Below are positions 45,874-54,232 of a DNA stretch of 64,000 bases, one piece after another (positions within the stretch are counted from its first letter, which is position 1; each line of letters starts with the position of its first letter). The notes beneath the pieces were generated by a model. It searched no databases and was not told the origin of the DNA. It was given only the letters and a program-made list of their open reading frames with translations. Origin of the DNA: Nitrospira sp. (GTDB taxonomy: Bacteria > Nitrospirota > Nitrospiria > Nitrospirales > Nitrospiraceae); the NCBI GenBank assembly GCA_024998685.1, contig JACOEH010000021.1:16973-80972 (forward strand), given 5' to 3'. The position numbers were made by a program, and so were the translations under genes.

Positions 45874-46893
45874 ATGACACATCCTTCACGATACCTTCGC
45901 TTGATCCTTGTCGGTTTTTTAACCGTCTTGCTTGAAACCGGAGCCCAAACGCCTGTCGATGCGACTCCCCCCCTTGGGAAGGAAGCCGCTGCCTCCGGTC
46001 CTGAGACTGAACATGTCATCCTCTTTGTCCTGGAGGGATTCGGTCAAGATTCGCTTAAGGGCGGCACGATGCCGGTCCTGAGTAAGCTCATCAAGGAAGG
46101 GTCGGTAACCTGGTCCGCGCGCGGAGTCAAGCCGGCCTTACGATTGCCCACTATGGCATCACTGGTGACCGGCATGCCGGTGGAGAAACATGGGATTACC
46201 TGGAATTTCTTCGAATTCAGCCGAGGCTATCCTCGCGCTCCCAGTCTATTCGACTATCTGGATCTAAGCGGAGGCCGCGACAGCGCCATCTTTTATATGG
46301 ATGAGTCCCTGTATCAGCTTGCCAAGCCGGAACCCTATACCGACTATCAGCTCTGCGGGGCATTGCGGCCGGAGTGCGGCTCTCAAAAACTCGTCGCCTA
46401 CATCCAGCAGTATCTTCAGAAGGCGACCAGCGGACATGGATATGGGCACGCGATTCTTTCCTTGCCTCATTTGCTGGTGGTTCACCTTCCGGAAGCAGGA
46501 AGGGCCGGAGTGGCTCACGGCTGGGACTCTAAAGAGTATCGCGAGGCGCTGCGGACGGTCGATGGCGCGATGAAATCCGTCCTGGACCTCTTCAAGGAAC
46601 ACTCGCTCTTGAACCGAACCGCTGTCGTCGTCACCGCTCTCAGTGGAAAAGGGGCCGACCCCGGCGCCGAGGTCCCTACGACTGATTCGCCGATCGTGCC
46701 CTGGATCGTCTCGGGGACAGGAATCAAACATGGCCAAGTCATTCGTCAGCCGGTATCCATCATCGATACCGGGGCCACCGTGATGAAAATTCTGAAATTG
46801 GAGACTCACACAGAGTGGGAAAGCAAAGCGGTGGAAGAAATCTTCCAAACCGCCGCGGCCGCTCCAACCGTACGGCCCCTCAAGAAACGCTGA
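45874..46893 (+). CDS. Alkaline-phosphatase-fold protein with degenerate active site
   Basis: 339 residues, signal peptide to about residue 30, so periplasmic. The fold is recognisable: HVILFVLEGFGQDS at about 48, LPTMASLVTGMPVEKHGITWN at about 92-112, and VVHLPEAGRAGVAHGWDSKEY at about 205. At each catalytic site the residues differ from type I phosphodiesterases: the first metal Asp is Glu, the nucleophile Thr/Ser position reads Arg (ALRLPT), the second Asp/His pair is lost (EAGRAGVAH), and the late DH reads LS (VTALSGKG). I infer a pseudoenzyme. The next gene starts two bases after its stop; first gene of the HEAT cluster. Confidence 0.75.
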   Translation: MTHPSRYLRLILVGFLTVLLETGAQTPVDATPPLGKEAAASGPETEHVILFVLEGFGQDSLKGGTMPVLSKLIKEGSVTWSARGVKPALRLPTMASLVTGMPVEKHGITWNFFEFSRGYPRAPSLFDYLDLSGGRDSAIFYMDESLYQLAKPEPYTDYQLCGALRPECGSQKLVAYIQQYLQKATSGHGYGHAILSLPHLLVVHLPEAGRAGVAHGWDSKEYREALRTVDGAMKSVLDLFKEHSLLNRTAVVVTALSGKGADPGAEVPTTDSPIVPWIVSGTGIKHGQVIRQPVSIIDTGATVMKILKLETHTEWESKAVEEIFQTAAAAPTVRPLKKR

Positions 46894-46895
46894 TC

Positions 46896-47366
46896 ATGCG
46901 CTGCGCCGCCTTCATACGACGCCGGTCACTCCCGATATTCGCTTGGGCGCTCACGAGCCTGTCGGCTATGGCCGTTCCCCAGGTAGGGTTCTCGGGAGAC
47001 CCGCAGGCCGCTCATCTTCAGAAACACGGGATTACCATCGACGCGACGAAACTGGTCCCTGTTTCCTGGTGGCAAGTACCGGGCGTGACACCTTCGATCT
47101 GGGATTCCGACCCCGAGTCCCTGGATGCGCCCAAGACATCCGAGCTTCGAGAACTACGGTTGAAGCCGGGCAAATACAAGTTCATCAGCTTTTCGTTCGA
47201 TTTCCCCTTTACGGTGACGCTCAACGGCACGCTCGATTTTTCAAAATCCTTGGATCAATGTGTCGAAGGTCGCGGAACACAGACTTTGGTGGTGTTGTGC
47301 AAACGTACATACCCATATAGCGGGCAACGCGACGCCTATTACGATCAAAAACCGAACGATGGCTGA
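46896..47366 (+). CDS. Exported protein of unknown function in the HEAT cluster
   Basis: 156 residues from ATG 46896, two bases after the phosphatase-fold stop. Signal peptide to about residue 33. The middle holds ELRLKPGKYKFISFSFDFPF and a strand-rich stretch, so a beta-sandwich is likely; two Cys (DQCVEG, VLCKR). Its last eight bases (ATGGCTGA) contain the start of the first HEAT gene, tying an exported protein to the cytoplasmic HEAT proteins at the level of translation. Not recognised. Confidence 0.65.
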   Translation: MRCAAFIRRRSLPIFAWALTSLSAMAVPQVGFSGDPQAAHLQKHGITIDATKLVPVSWWQVPGVTPSIWDSDPESLDAPKTSELRELRLKPGKYKFISFSFDFPFTVTLNGTLDFSKSLDQCVEGRGTQTLVVLCKRTYPYSGQRDAYYDQKPNDG

Positions 47367-48714
47367 CGTACTCGAAGATCTTTTAGAGGCGCTTGAGGAT
47401 GTGGACGATGCCACCCGTGAGGAGGCGGCAAAGATGCTCGCCGACAGGGGTGATCCGACTACCTTGGACGCGCTGATCGAAGCCTGCAACGATGATTTCT
47501 GGTCCGTGCGGGCTCATGCCGGCTGTGGCGTCGCGAAAATCGGCGGGCCGAAAGCGATCGAAGCCCTGATCGGCCTTTTCAACGATTCCATCATGGAAGT
47601 TCGTGATCAGGCGGTCGAGGCCACGACGAAGATGGGCTCGATCGTGCTCGATCGCCTGATGGCTGCCATGAAAGACGACCGTTGGCGTGTACGCGAACAC
47701 GCCGCCAAGACGGCCGGCAAGATCAAGGACTCAAGAGCCGTCGATGCGCTGATCGGCGCCTGTCGCGACCGGGACGGGGCCGTCAAGAGCGCAGCGGCTG
47801 AAGCCTTGGGCAGAATCGCCGATCCGAAAGCCATCCCGGCCTTGATCAAGCTGTTTCGAGACTCTTCGAAAATCGTGCGCGAGACGGCCGGAACGGCGCT
47901 GGTCTACATCGGACATCCCTCGGTCGATCCTTTGATCGAAAGTCTCAAGGACAAAGATTTTGTGGTTCGTTGTCATGCGGCTCGTGCGTTGGGCGGGATG
48001 ACCACCGACTATCAAATCGGCAGATCCTGGGTACAGGACGCGAAGGTCGTCGATGCCTTGATCGCCGCCCTGAAAGATTCTGACCGAGCCGTTCGCGAAG
48101 ATGCGACGATCGCATTAGGCATGATCGGTGACGCCCGAGCGATTGATGCGCTGATCGAAGCCATGAAGGACGGAGCGGTGAAGCGCCATGCCATTGCCTC
48201 ACTCGGCATGATCGGTGATTCACGCGCCCTCCCGGCCGTATTGGATGCCTTGAAGGGCAAAGGGATCAAGCAGGAGGGCTCGCCGACACCCGGATGCATC
48301 GTCAGCGAAGATGCGTTCATCAAGGAAGCCGCGGCCACTGCTCTCGGCCAGTTTCGCAATCCCCGTGTGATTCCGGATTTAATCATGTTGCTGAAAGACG
48401 GGGTCTTGCGGGAAAAGGCCGCGGCGGCTCTGGCGGTGATCGGGGACGCGGCCATCGAACCGCTGATTGCCTTCCTCTACGACCCCAAAGCGTCTGAGGT
48501 CGAGGCGGAAAAGGAACGCGTGCTTTCGTACGCATCCGTTCGGCTGACGGCAAAAGACGCCTTGAAGCAGATCGCCCTCGATACGTTGGAAAAGCTGGGT
48601 TGGACGCCTCCGGATGAAGTGGTGGAAATCAGCTCAAGCCAGGCCGACAATCTGCGCGTCGATCGACCGTTAGGGCAAACCGGGCGCTTCGGCCCCTCAG
48701 GCGACATGGCATGA
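47359..48714 (+). CDS. EZ-type HEAT-repeat protein 1
   Basis: 451 residues, no signal peptide, so cytoplasmic. About 12 repeats of roughly 31 residues with the pattern DALIEALKDxDxxVRxxAAxALGxIGDxRAI, as in PBS-lyase/E-Z HEAT domains (HEAT_2). Near residue 320 a 15-residue insertion with one Cys (SPTPGC) splits a repeat; HEAT protein 2 has a matching insertion. C-terminal cap TLEKLGWTPPDE. Such solenoids act as protein-binding scaffolds; no lyase activity is implied. Overlaps the preceding exported-protein gene by eight bases. Confidence 0.88.
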   Translation: MADVLEDLLEALEDVDDATREEAAKMLADRGDPTTLDALIEACNDDFWSVRAHAGCGVAKIGGPKAIEALIGLFNDSIMEVRDQAVEATTKMGSIVLDRLMAAMKDDRWRVREHAAKTAGKIKDSRAVDALIGACRDRDGAVKSAAAEALGRIADPKAIPALIKLFRDSSKIVRETAGTALVYIGHPSVDPLIESLKDKDFVVRCHAARALGGMTTDYQIGRSWVQDAKVVDALIAALKDSDRAVREDATIALGMIGDARAIDALIEAMKDGAVKRHAIASLGMIGDSRALPAVLDALKGKGIKQEGSPTPGCIVSEDAFIKEAAATALGQFRNPRVIPDLIMLLKDGVLREKAAAALAVIGDAAIEPLIAFLYDPKASEVEAEKERVLSYASVRLTAKDALKQIALDTLEKLGWTPPDEVVEISSSQADNLRVDRPLGQTGRFGPSGDMA

Positions 48715-48790
48715 TCACACTCCCACACGCATGCGCGGATCCATCATTCTCCAGCGACGACAACGAATTCTGTTCCCATGTGAACCACTA

Positions 48791-48983
48791 GCAAGATGTT
48801 CAAAAAGGCCTTCCAGCAAGGCCGCAGCGAGCGAAGAAGCGGAGGCATACGCTGTTCTGTATGTCGAGCATCTGAGGTTCACGCCGTGCCGAATAAGGCG
48901 CGGCACGCTCGTGAACGCCGCCGAGATGGTGAGGCGGCAGTGTCCCGCGAGAACGAAGCTGGAGGACTTTTTCAACATCCTGC
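48791..48983. repeat. MITE-like repeat with terminal inverted ends
   Basis: 193 bases bounded by inverted ends: GCAAGATGTTCAAAAAGGCC at 48791 and, on the other strand from 48983, GCAGGATGTTGAAAAAGTCC; both continue with TCCAGC. The interior is GC-rich with GCGAGCGAAG and GCGAGAACGAAG units. It carries no transposase. It lies in the HEAT 1 - HEAT 2 gap and makes a spurious 5' extension of the HEAT 2 frame. Repeats of this look are frequent in Nitrospira intergenic DNA (from memory, unverified). Confidence 0.7.
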
Positions 48984-48997
48984 AGCCGGATACCAGC

Positions 48998-50092
48998 ATG
49001 ACCGACACAGTGATGGAACAGATTGCGGCACTTAGGGACGAGGATTGGGCCATCCGCGGTGAAGCGGCCGGCCTGCTCGGAACACTCAAAGACCCTCGCG
49101 CCGTGGTTCCTCTCGTGTCTCTCCTTCGAGACCAGGACCGTTCCGTGCGAGAGGCGGCGATTGAGGCTTTGCGCGCGATCGGAGCGCCGGCCGTCGAAAC
49201 GGTGGGGACCTGTCTCACTGAACCGGATCTTTCGGTCCAGGAATCAGCGTCGGCAATTTTGGCTGCTATTGCCGATGAGCGGGCGCTCGCTCCGCTCATC
49301 AAGGTGCTGCGCAGCGGCGACTGGATCGTTCGGATGCACGCGGCCAAGGCGTTGGGTCGGGTACGGAACGCAGACGCGGTTGAGCCGCTCATGCCGCTGC
49401 TTCAAGACAAGGTCAAAGCGGTTCGTGAGGAGGCGGCTGCCGCTCTGGCCGCCATCGGCGACGCCTCGATTCTTCCCCTCTTGAAGGCATTGCAGCATGA
49501 GGACTGGCTCGTTCGTCTCCATGCCGTGGAATCGTTGGGGAGGTCAAAATCAAAACGGGCTGTGGAGCCGCTGCTGTCGGTATTGTTCAACGATCAGGAT
49601 TCTGCGGTGCGCGAAGATGCAGTCCGGGCCTTGGGCGACATCGGCGATCCACAGGCAATCGACTATTTGTTCACGACGATGCGTGAGCCCGGATTGCGGA
49701 CATTGGCGGTCGAAGCGCTCGGTCGCATCGGTGATGCTCGTGCGGTTTCCGTGTTGATCGACGTCCTCTCGGGAACCAGTCCTCCAAAAGCGACGAGGAC
49801 GGTGGCAGGCTGCGGGGACCAGTGGAATGAAGAAGCCATGACACAAGGGGCGGCGGCGCGAGCGCTCGGCATGATCGGCGACGAAAGGGCCATCCCTTCG
49901 CTCATCGCGGCGCTGAACCAGACCTTTACGAGGGTTGAAGCGGCGGCGGCATTGGCCAAATTCGGATCGAAGATCATTCCATCCTTACTACCCCTGCTGA
50001 ACGACCCGCACGATGAAAATCTCCTGTTTCACGTCCGTGAAACATTGGCGGCGGCAGGATGGAGACCCGGCAGGAGGTCACGTACAAAATAG
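48998..50092 (+). CDS. EZ-type HEAT-repeat protein 2
   Basis: 364 residues from ATG 48998 (MTDTVMEQIAALRDEDWAI); the open frame to 48731 runs through the MITE-like repeat and is not coding. About 11 EZ-HEAT repeats (for example APLIKVLRSGDWIVRMHAAKALG). Same plan as protein 1, including a Cys-bearing insertion (TVAGCGDQWNEEA, about 265-285) and the C-terminal cap LAAAGWRPG. Cytoplasmic. The gap to HEAT 1 is 283 bases, so it may have its own promoter. Confidence 0.87.
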   Translation: MTDTVMEQIAALRDEDWAIRGEAAGLLGTLKDPRAVVPLVSLLRDQDRSVREAAIEALRAIGAPAVETVGTCLTEPDLSVQESASAILAAIADERALAPLIKVLRSGDWIVRMHAAKALGRVRNADAVEPLMPLLQDKVKAVREEAAAALAAIGDASILPLLKALQHEDWLVRLHAVESLGRSKSKRAVEPLLSVLFNDQDSAVREDAVRALGDIGDPQAIDYLFTTMREPGLRTLAVEALGRIGDARAVSVLIDVLSGTSPPKATRTVAGCGDQWNEEAMTQGAAARALGMIGDERAIPSLIAALNQTFTRVEAAAALAKFGSKIIPSLLPLLNDPHDENLLFHVRETLAAAGWRPGRRSRTK

Positions 50093-50126
50093 CCTTAGGA
50101 TTAGGCCATTTTCCGCTCTAAATATC

Positions 50127-51227
50127 ATGCCGAAAGAAACGATTGAAACGCTGGTCTCGGAACTGATCCATGAAGAGGATTGGCGCCGTATGCGAGCGAC
50201 GGCCGCCTGTGTGGCCGGCGGTCCTCGTTCGGTCCAGGCGCTCATCGAGGCTTTACGGTCCGGGCCCACCGAACTGAAAAAAGAAGCGGCGGCGATGCTG
50301 GCTCGCATCAAAGATCCTCAGGCCGGAGTCGCCCTTGTCGGACTGCTCGAAAGCGATGAGGAGGTCGTCCGGAAGGCAGGTGCGGCCGCTCTTGAACAGA
50401 TGGCCGGCATACTGGATACGGACACTGCCCGTGCGCTGGTTTCCCTGCTGCCGAAAACTCCGGGGGGAGCGGCTCGGGATGTGCTGACCCACCTGATCGG
50501 GGCCATTCCTACATCCGTCCTTTCCTTATGCGAAATGCTCAAACATCCGGATCAGGATGCGCAGGTCGCGGCGGCATTGATGCTCGATCAACTCTTGGAT
50601 CCCCGTTCCATCGATGCATTTATCGACGCCATGGGTCAGCCGGCCGTGCGGGATATCGCCGTCGGGACATTGAAGAAGCTGAGCGCGATCCGTGAACGAA
50701 TCGACGGGACATTCAACGCGCTGCGTGAGGTCGAGGGAGCGGGCGAGCGCGAGGAAGCGCGCATGGCGACGGTTATTGACCTTCTGGGAATCGGACGGCC
50801 GAGCGTGGAAATCCTTATCGAATATCTCGAGGACGACGACTGGCTTGTGCGGGAAGCGGCGGCCGACTTACTGGGGAAAATCGGTGATGTGCGGGCCGTT
50901 GAACCGTTGATGAAGCGGCTGGGACAGGACAAAGATACCGGCGTCAAAGAGTTGGCTATCAAGGCTCTTGGATTGATCGGCGATGCGCGCCCGACGCAAC
51001 TCTATCTGGACGCCATTCCCATCCGCCCACTTCGGGTGTATGCCATGGAGGCCTTGGCCAAGATCAAGGAAGTGGGGGTCCTTCGTCCACATAAGGAGCT
51101 GTTCGACCGACTCCGAACGGATCGGGACGGCCTGGTGGCCTACAATGCCGGTCTGATTGCCGACAAGTTGGAGGCTCTCACCGTCATGGAGAGCCAAGCC
51201 CACGAAAAGGATGCCAAGAATGACTGA
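50127..51227 (+). CDS. EZ-type HEAT-repeat protein 3
   Basis: 366 residues from ATG 50127, 34 bases after HEAT 2. The N-terminal half is less regular (SELIHEEDWRRMRATAACVAGG, LVSLLPKTPGGAARDVLTHLIG), with repeats recurring at about 220-330 (VEILIEYLEDDDWLVREAAADLLGKIGDVRAVEPLM; read in two halves). It lacks the Cys insertion and the GWxP cap. Ends within HEAT 4 by an eight-base overlap (ATGACTGA). Confidence 0.85.
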   Translation: MPKETIETLVSELIHEEDWRRMRATAACVAGGPRSVQALIEALRSGPTELKKEAAAMLARIKDPQAGVALVGLLESDEEVVRKAGAAALEQMAGILDTDTARALVSLLPKTPGGAARDVLTHLIGAIPTSVLSLCEMLKHPDQDAQVAAALMLDQLLDPRSIDAFIDAMGQPAVRDIAVGTLKKLSAIRERIDGTFNALREVEGAGEREEARMATVIDLLGIGRPSVEILIEYLEDDDWLVREAAADLLGKIGDVRAVEPLMKRLGQDKDTGVKELAIKALGLIGDARPTQLYLDAIPIRPLRVYAMEALAKIKEVGVLRPHKELFDRLRTDRDGLVAYNAGLIADKLEALTVMESQAHEKDAKND

Positions 51228-51987
51228 ACCGGATGCTTCCGACCGAATCGAACAGCTTATACGGGCTCTCCATGACGACAACGACGCCTTGCGTGACCAC
51301 GCCATCGCAAGTCTCGGTCAGAGCGGCCCGGAGGCGCTTCCTCGGCTGATTGACCTGATGGCCGATGAAGATGCGGTGATCCGAGAGGCCGCAACCAGTG
51401 CGGTTATTCGGATGGGTTCATCGGTCGTAGAACCGATGATCGATGCGCTACAAGATGATTCCTGGGCGATCCGGGAACAGGCGGCCTCGGCGCTCGGCAA
51501 GTTGCGGGACAGACGTGCCGTCGATCCTCTGGTCAAGGCAATCAAGGACCGAGACGGTGCGGTGCGCACAGCGGCTGTGTGGGCGCTCGAGCGGATCGGC
51601 GATCCTCAAGCGGTTCCTGGGCTTATCGAAGCGCTCATGGACAGCGCCCTGCGCGAGGACGCAGCCCGGGTCTTGAAGAAGATCGGCGACGTGCGGGCGG
51701 TCGAGGCGCTGATCGATGGGCTCCTTGGCTCCAATTGGATGGTTCGCCGCCATGCGGCAGAGGCCCTGGGAAAAATCGGCGATCGCCGGGGCATCAGTCC
51801 ATTGATCGAATCTCTGAAAGACGAGGATTGGTTGGTCCGTAGGAATGCCGCCGAATCACTCGCGCGCCTCGGCGCAAAAGAAGCCATTCAGCCCTTGCTG
51901 GTGTTGCGCGAGGATGAAAACACCATGGTCCAGGAAACCGTTGAGGCTGTATTGACCAGTCTCGGCTGGACCCACGAACCGCAATAA
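51220..51987 (+). CDS. EZ-type HEAT-repeat protein 4
   Basis: 255 residues, about eight regular repeats (MIDALQDDSWAIREQAASALG, LIESLKDEDWLVRRNAAESLA, each shown in part), and a C-terminal cap TSLGWTHEPQ shared with proteins 1 and 2. Start overlaps the HEAT 3 stop, so translation is coupled. The repeats are the most uniform of the five. Confidence 0.88.
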   Translation: MTEPDASDRIEQLIRALHDDNDALRDHAIASLGQSGPEALPRLIDLMADEDAVIREAATSAVIRMGSSVVEPMIDALQDDSWAIREQAASALGKLRDRRAVDPLVKAIKDRDGAVRTAAVWALERIGDPQAVPGLIEALMDSALREDAARVLKKIGDVRAVEALIDGLLGSNWMVRRHAAEALGKIGDRRGISPLIESLKDEDWLVRRNAAESLARLGAKEAIQPLLVLREDENTMVQETVEAVLTSLGWTHEPQ

Positions 51988-52013
51988 TTCAAACCGATAG
52001 AGGATACATACCC

Positions 52014-52718
52014 ATGGCGGAAGAAGCCCCGAAGCTGATTCAGATCGCTCCGAAAGGTGGAGAGAAGAAGGACGGGTTCAACTTGGTGACAGAGCGTGTG
52101 GTGGCGGTCAACCCCGAGAGCAAACAGCTCGAGGTCGAACTCCTCGCTTACGACGGCAAGACGGTCGTGCTGGACGTGGACGAGGAGGCGCTGGAGGACC
52201 TCCACAAGGTCAAGGTGGGAGACGGCGCCACAATCCGAGTGGTGGAAGAAAACGGCAAGCGGGTCGCGAAGAGCTTTAAGGTTCGTCCCAAAGACCCGAA
52301 CGCCGCGAGGGCCGACGCCATGTTGCTCGACCTCAGAGATTCACACTGGCTGAATCGGAAGTACGCGGCGGAGGTCCTGGGTGAGTTGAAAGATCCCCGC
52401 GCCGTCGATCCCTTGGTGGCTGCGTTGAACGACGACGTCGGTGATGTGCGGCAACGGGCCTATGATTCGTTGATCAAACTCGGCGGCCCCTCCGTACCTT
52501 CGCTCATTCCGCTCCTGGTGTCCGAAGAGGACGAAGTTCGTCAATCCGCAACCGAAATTCTTCGGAAGATCGGCAAACCGGCCGTCGAACCGCTGGCGAC
52601 GGCGTTGACCGACGCCGATGATCGATTGAAGACCCGCATTATGAAAGTGCTCGATCGAATGGGGTACAAGCCGAAAGCCAAGGAGCAGCCCAAGGCCGAG
52701 CTGCCGAGGCTGACCTAA
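52014..52718 (+). CDS. HEAT-repeat protein 5 with N-terminal beta domain
   Basis: 234 residues. Residues 1-95 form a separate domain rich in strands (NLVTERVVAVNPESKQLEV, VVLDVDEEALEDLHKVKVGD, VRVVEENGKRVA-like IRVVEENGKRVAKSF) that looks like a small barrel or ligand-binding fold. About four HEAT repeats follow (DAMLLDLRDSHWLNRKYAAEVLG onward), and the end is LDRMGYKPKAKEQ. It differs from the other four by this extra domain and may be the member that contacts another partner. 26 bases after HEAT 4; converges with ugd. Confidence 0.85.
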   Translation: MAEEAPKLIQIAPKGGEKKDGFNLVTERVVAVNPESKQLEVELLAYDGKTVVLDVDEEALEDLHKVKVGDGATIRVVEENGKRVAKSFKVRPKDPNAARADAMLLDLRDSHWLNRKYAAEVLGELKDPRAVDPLVAALNDDVGDVRQRAYDSLIKLGGPSVPSLIPLLVSEEDEVRQSATEILRKIGKPAVEPLATALTDADDRLKTRIMKVLDRMGYKPKAKEQPKAELPRLT

Positions 52719-52724
52719 CTTCTC

Positions 52725-54050
52725 TCATTGAGCGGTCGTGGGGCTCTGTGGTGTACGCCCCACCGATACATGCTTGAAGCCGGCAGCTGCGATGCGTTCG
52801 GGATCATAGATGTTTCGGAGATCAAGCAAGACGGGAGCCCGCATGACGGACTTCAACTTTTCAAAATCCAGGTTTCGAAACACATTCCACTCGGTCATAA
52901 TCACCAGCGCATCGGCTCCTTCGGCTGCATGGTACGTGTCTCGGCAAGGCTGGAGTTCAGGCATCAGCTGGCAAGCTTCCGTAAGAGCCTCCGGATCGTA
53001 TGCACGGATGCTCGTACCCTCCGCTAGGAGGGCTCGGCCGATCGACAAGGCCGGGGCTTCTCTCAGATCGTTGGTGTTCGGCTTGAAGGAGAGGCCGAGC
53101 ATTGCCACCGTTTTTCCTTTCAATCCCCCCAACGCCTCTTGAATCTTCTCAATCATCCTCCCCCGTTGGCTGTCGTTCACCCGTGAAGCAGCCGAGGCAA
53201 TCTGCATCGGATAGCCATGGCGCTCACCTGTCTGAATCAGCGCGGCAAGATCCTTGGGAAAGCACGATCCTCCGAAACCAGGACCCGCATGAAGGAATTT
53301 CTGTCCGATTCGATGATCCAGTCCCATGCCCTTCGCCACCATTTGGACATTGGCTCCGACTTTTTCGCAAAGATTGGCGATCTCATTGATAAACGAGATC
53401 TTCGTGGCCAAGAAGGCGTTGGACGCGTACTTGATGAGCTCGGCAGTCGGAACATCCGTCACGACGATCGGTGTTTCGATCAGATAGAGCGGACGATAGA
53501 GATCCTTCATGATGGCAATCGCCTGATCGCTGTCCGCACCGATCACGACCCGATTCGGCCTCATGAAGTCTTCGATGGCGGACCCTTCCCGAAGAAATTC
53601 CGGGTTCGACACCATATCGAACCGAAAGGCATTCGTCTGAGCGCTCGTAATGACCTTACGAAGTGTCGCACCGGTGCCGACGGGGACCGTGGACTTGGTC
53701 ACGATCACCTTGTATCCGGTCATGTGACGCGCAATCCCTTTACCGACCTCCTCGACATACGAGAGATCGGCAGAGCCGTCACCTCTCGGCGGTGTCCCGA
53801 CGGCAATAAAGATGACGAGGGCCTTATCGACTGCTTTGGCAATGTCCGTGGTAAAACTCAACCTGCCTGCTTTGAACCCTTTGGCGACCAGTTCCGCAAG
53901 CCCAGGCTCATAAAACGGGACCTCGCCCTTCTCCAGTTTTTCGATTCTCCGGCTATCGCTGTCCATACAAGTGACATTGACGCCGAACTCAGCGAAACAT
54001 GCTCCTGTGACAAGTCCGACATAGCCGCTTCCGATCACACTGATGTGCAT
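52725..54050 (-). CDS. ugd: UDP-glucose 6-dehydrogenase
   Basis: Oxidises UDP-glucose to UDP-glucuronate for polysaccharides. 441 residues from ATG 54050, preceded by AAGGAGAGG. NAD-binding GSGYVGLVTGACFAEFG at the N-terminus, the catalytic Cys in GPGFGGSCFPKDL (about 260), FKPNTNDLREAPAL (about 330). The open frame continues 178 codons upstream across the divergent intergenic region and is not coding there. Confidence 0.96.
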   Translation of the reverse strand: MHISVIGSGYVGLVTGACFAEFGVNVTCMDSDSRRIEKLEKGEVPFYEPGLAELVAKGFKAGRLSFTTDIAKAVDKALVIFIAVGTPPRGDGSADLSYVEEVGKGIARHMTGYKVIVTKSTVPVGTGATLRKVITSAQTNAFRFDMVSNPEFLREGSAIEDFMRPNRVVIGADSDQAIAIMKDLYRPLYLIETPIVVTDVPTAELIKYASNAFLATKISFINEIANLCEKVGANVQMVAKGMGLDHRIGQKFLHAGPGFGGSCFPKDLAALIQTGERHGYPMQIASAASRVNDSQRGRMIEKIQEALGGLKGKTVAMLGLSFKPNTNDLREAPALSIGRALLAEGTSIRAYDPEALTEACQLMPELQPCRDTYHAAEGADALVIMTEWNVFRNLDFEKLKSVMRAPVLLDLRNIYDPERIAAAGFKHVSVGRTPQSPTTAQ

Positions 54051-54232
54051 CAGCCTCTCCTTATTGCATAGGTAATTGACCGAAAGTATAGCAACCCGCA
54101 TCCTAATCCGGCAACGAATTCCGGTATCGCTTGGAGCCCCGGCGGTTTCGTTGACTCTCGGAAAATGCGTTGAGTACAATCCGACCCTGTTTCGCGCGTG
54201 ACAAGGAGTTCTCCATCCCTTCCGTTCAATCA

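Noticed and set aside
48731..48997. N-terminal extension of HEAT protein 2
   Set aside because: The frame is open by chance through a MITE-like repeat; HEAT repeats begin only at the ATG at 48998.
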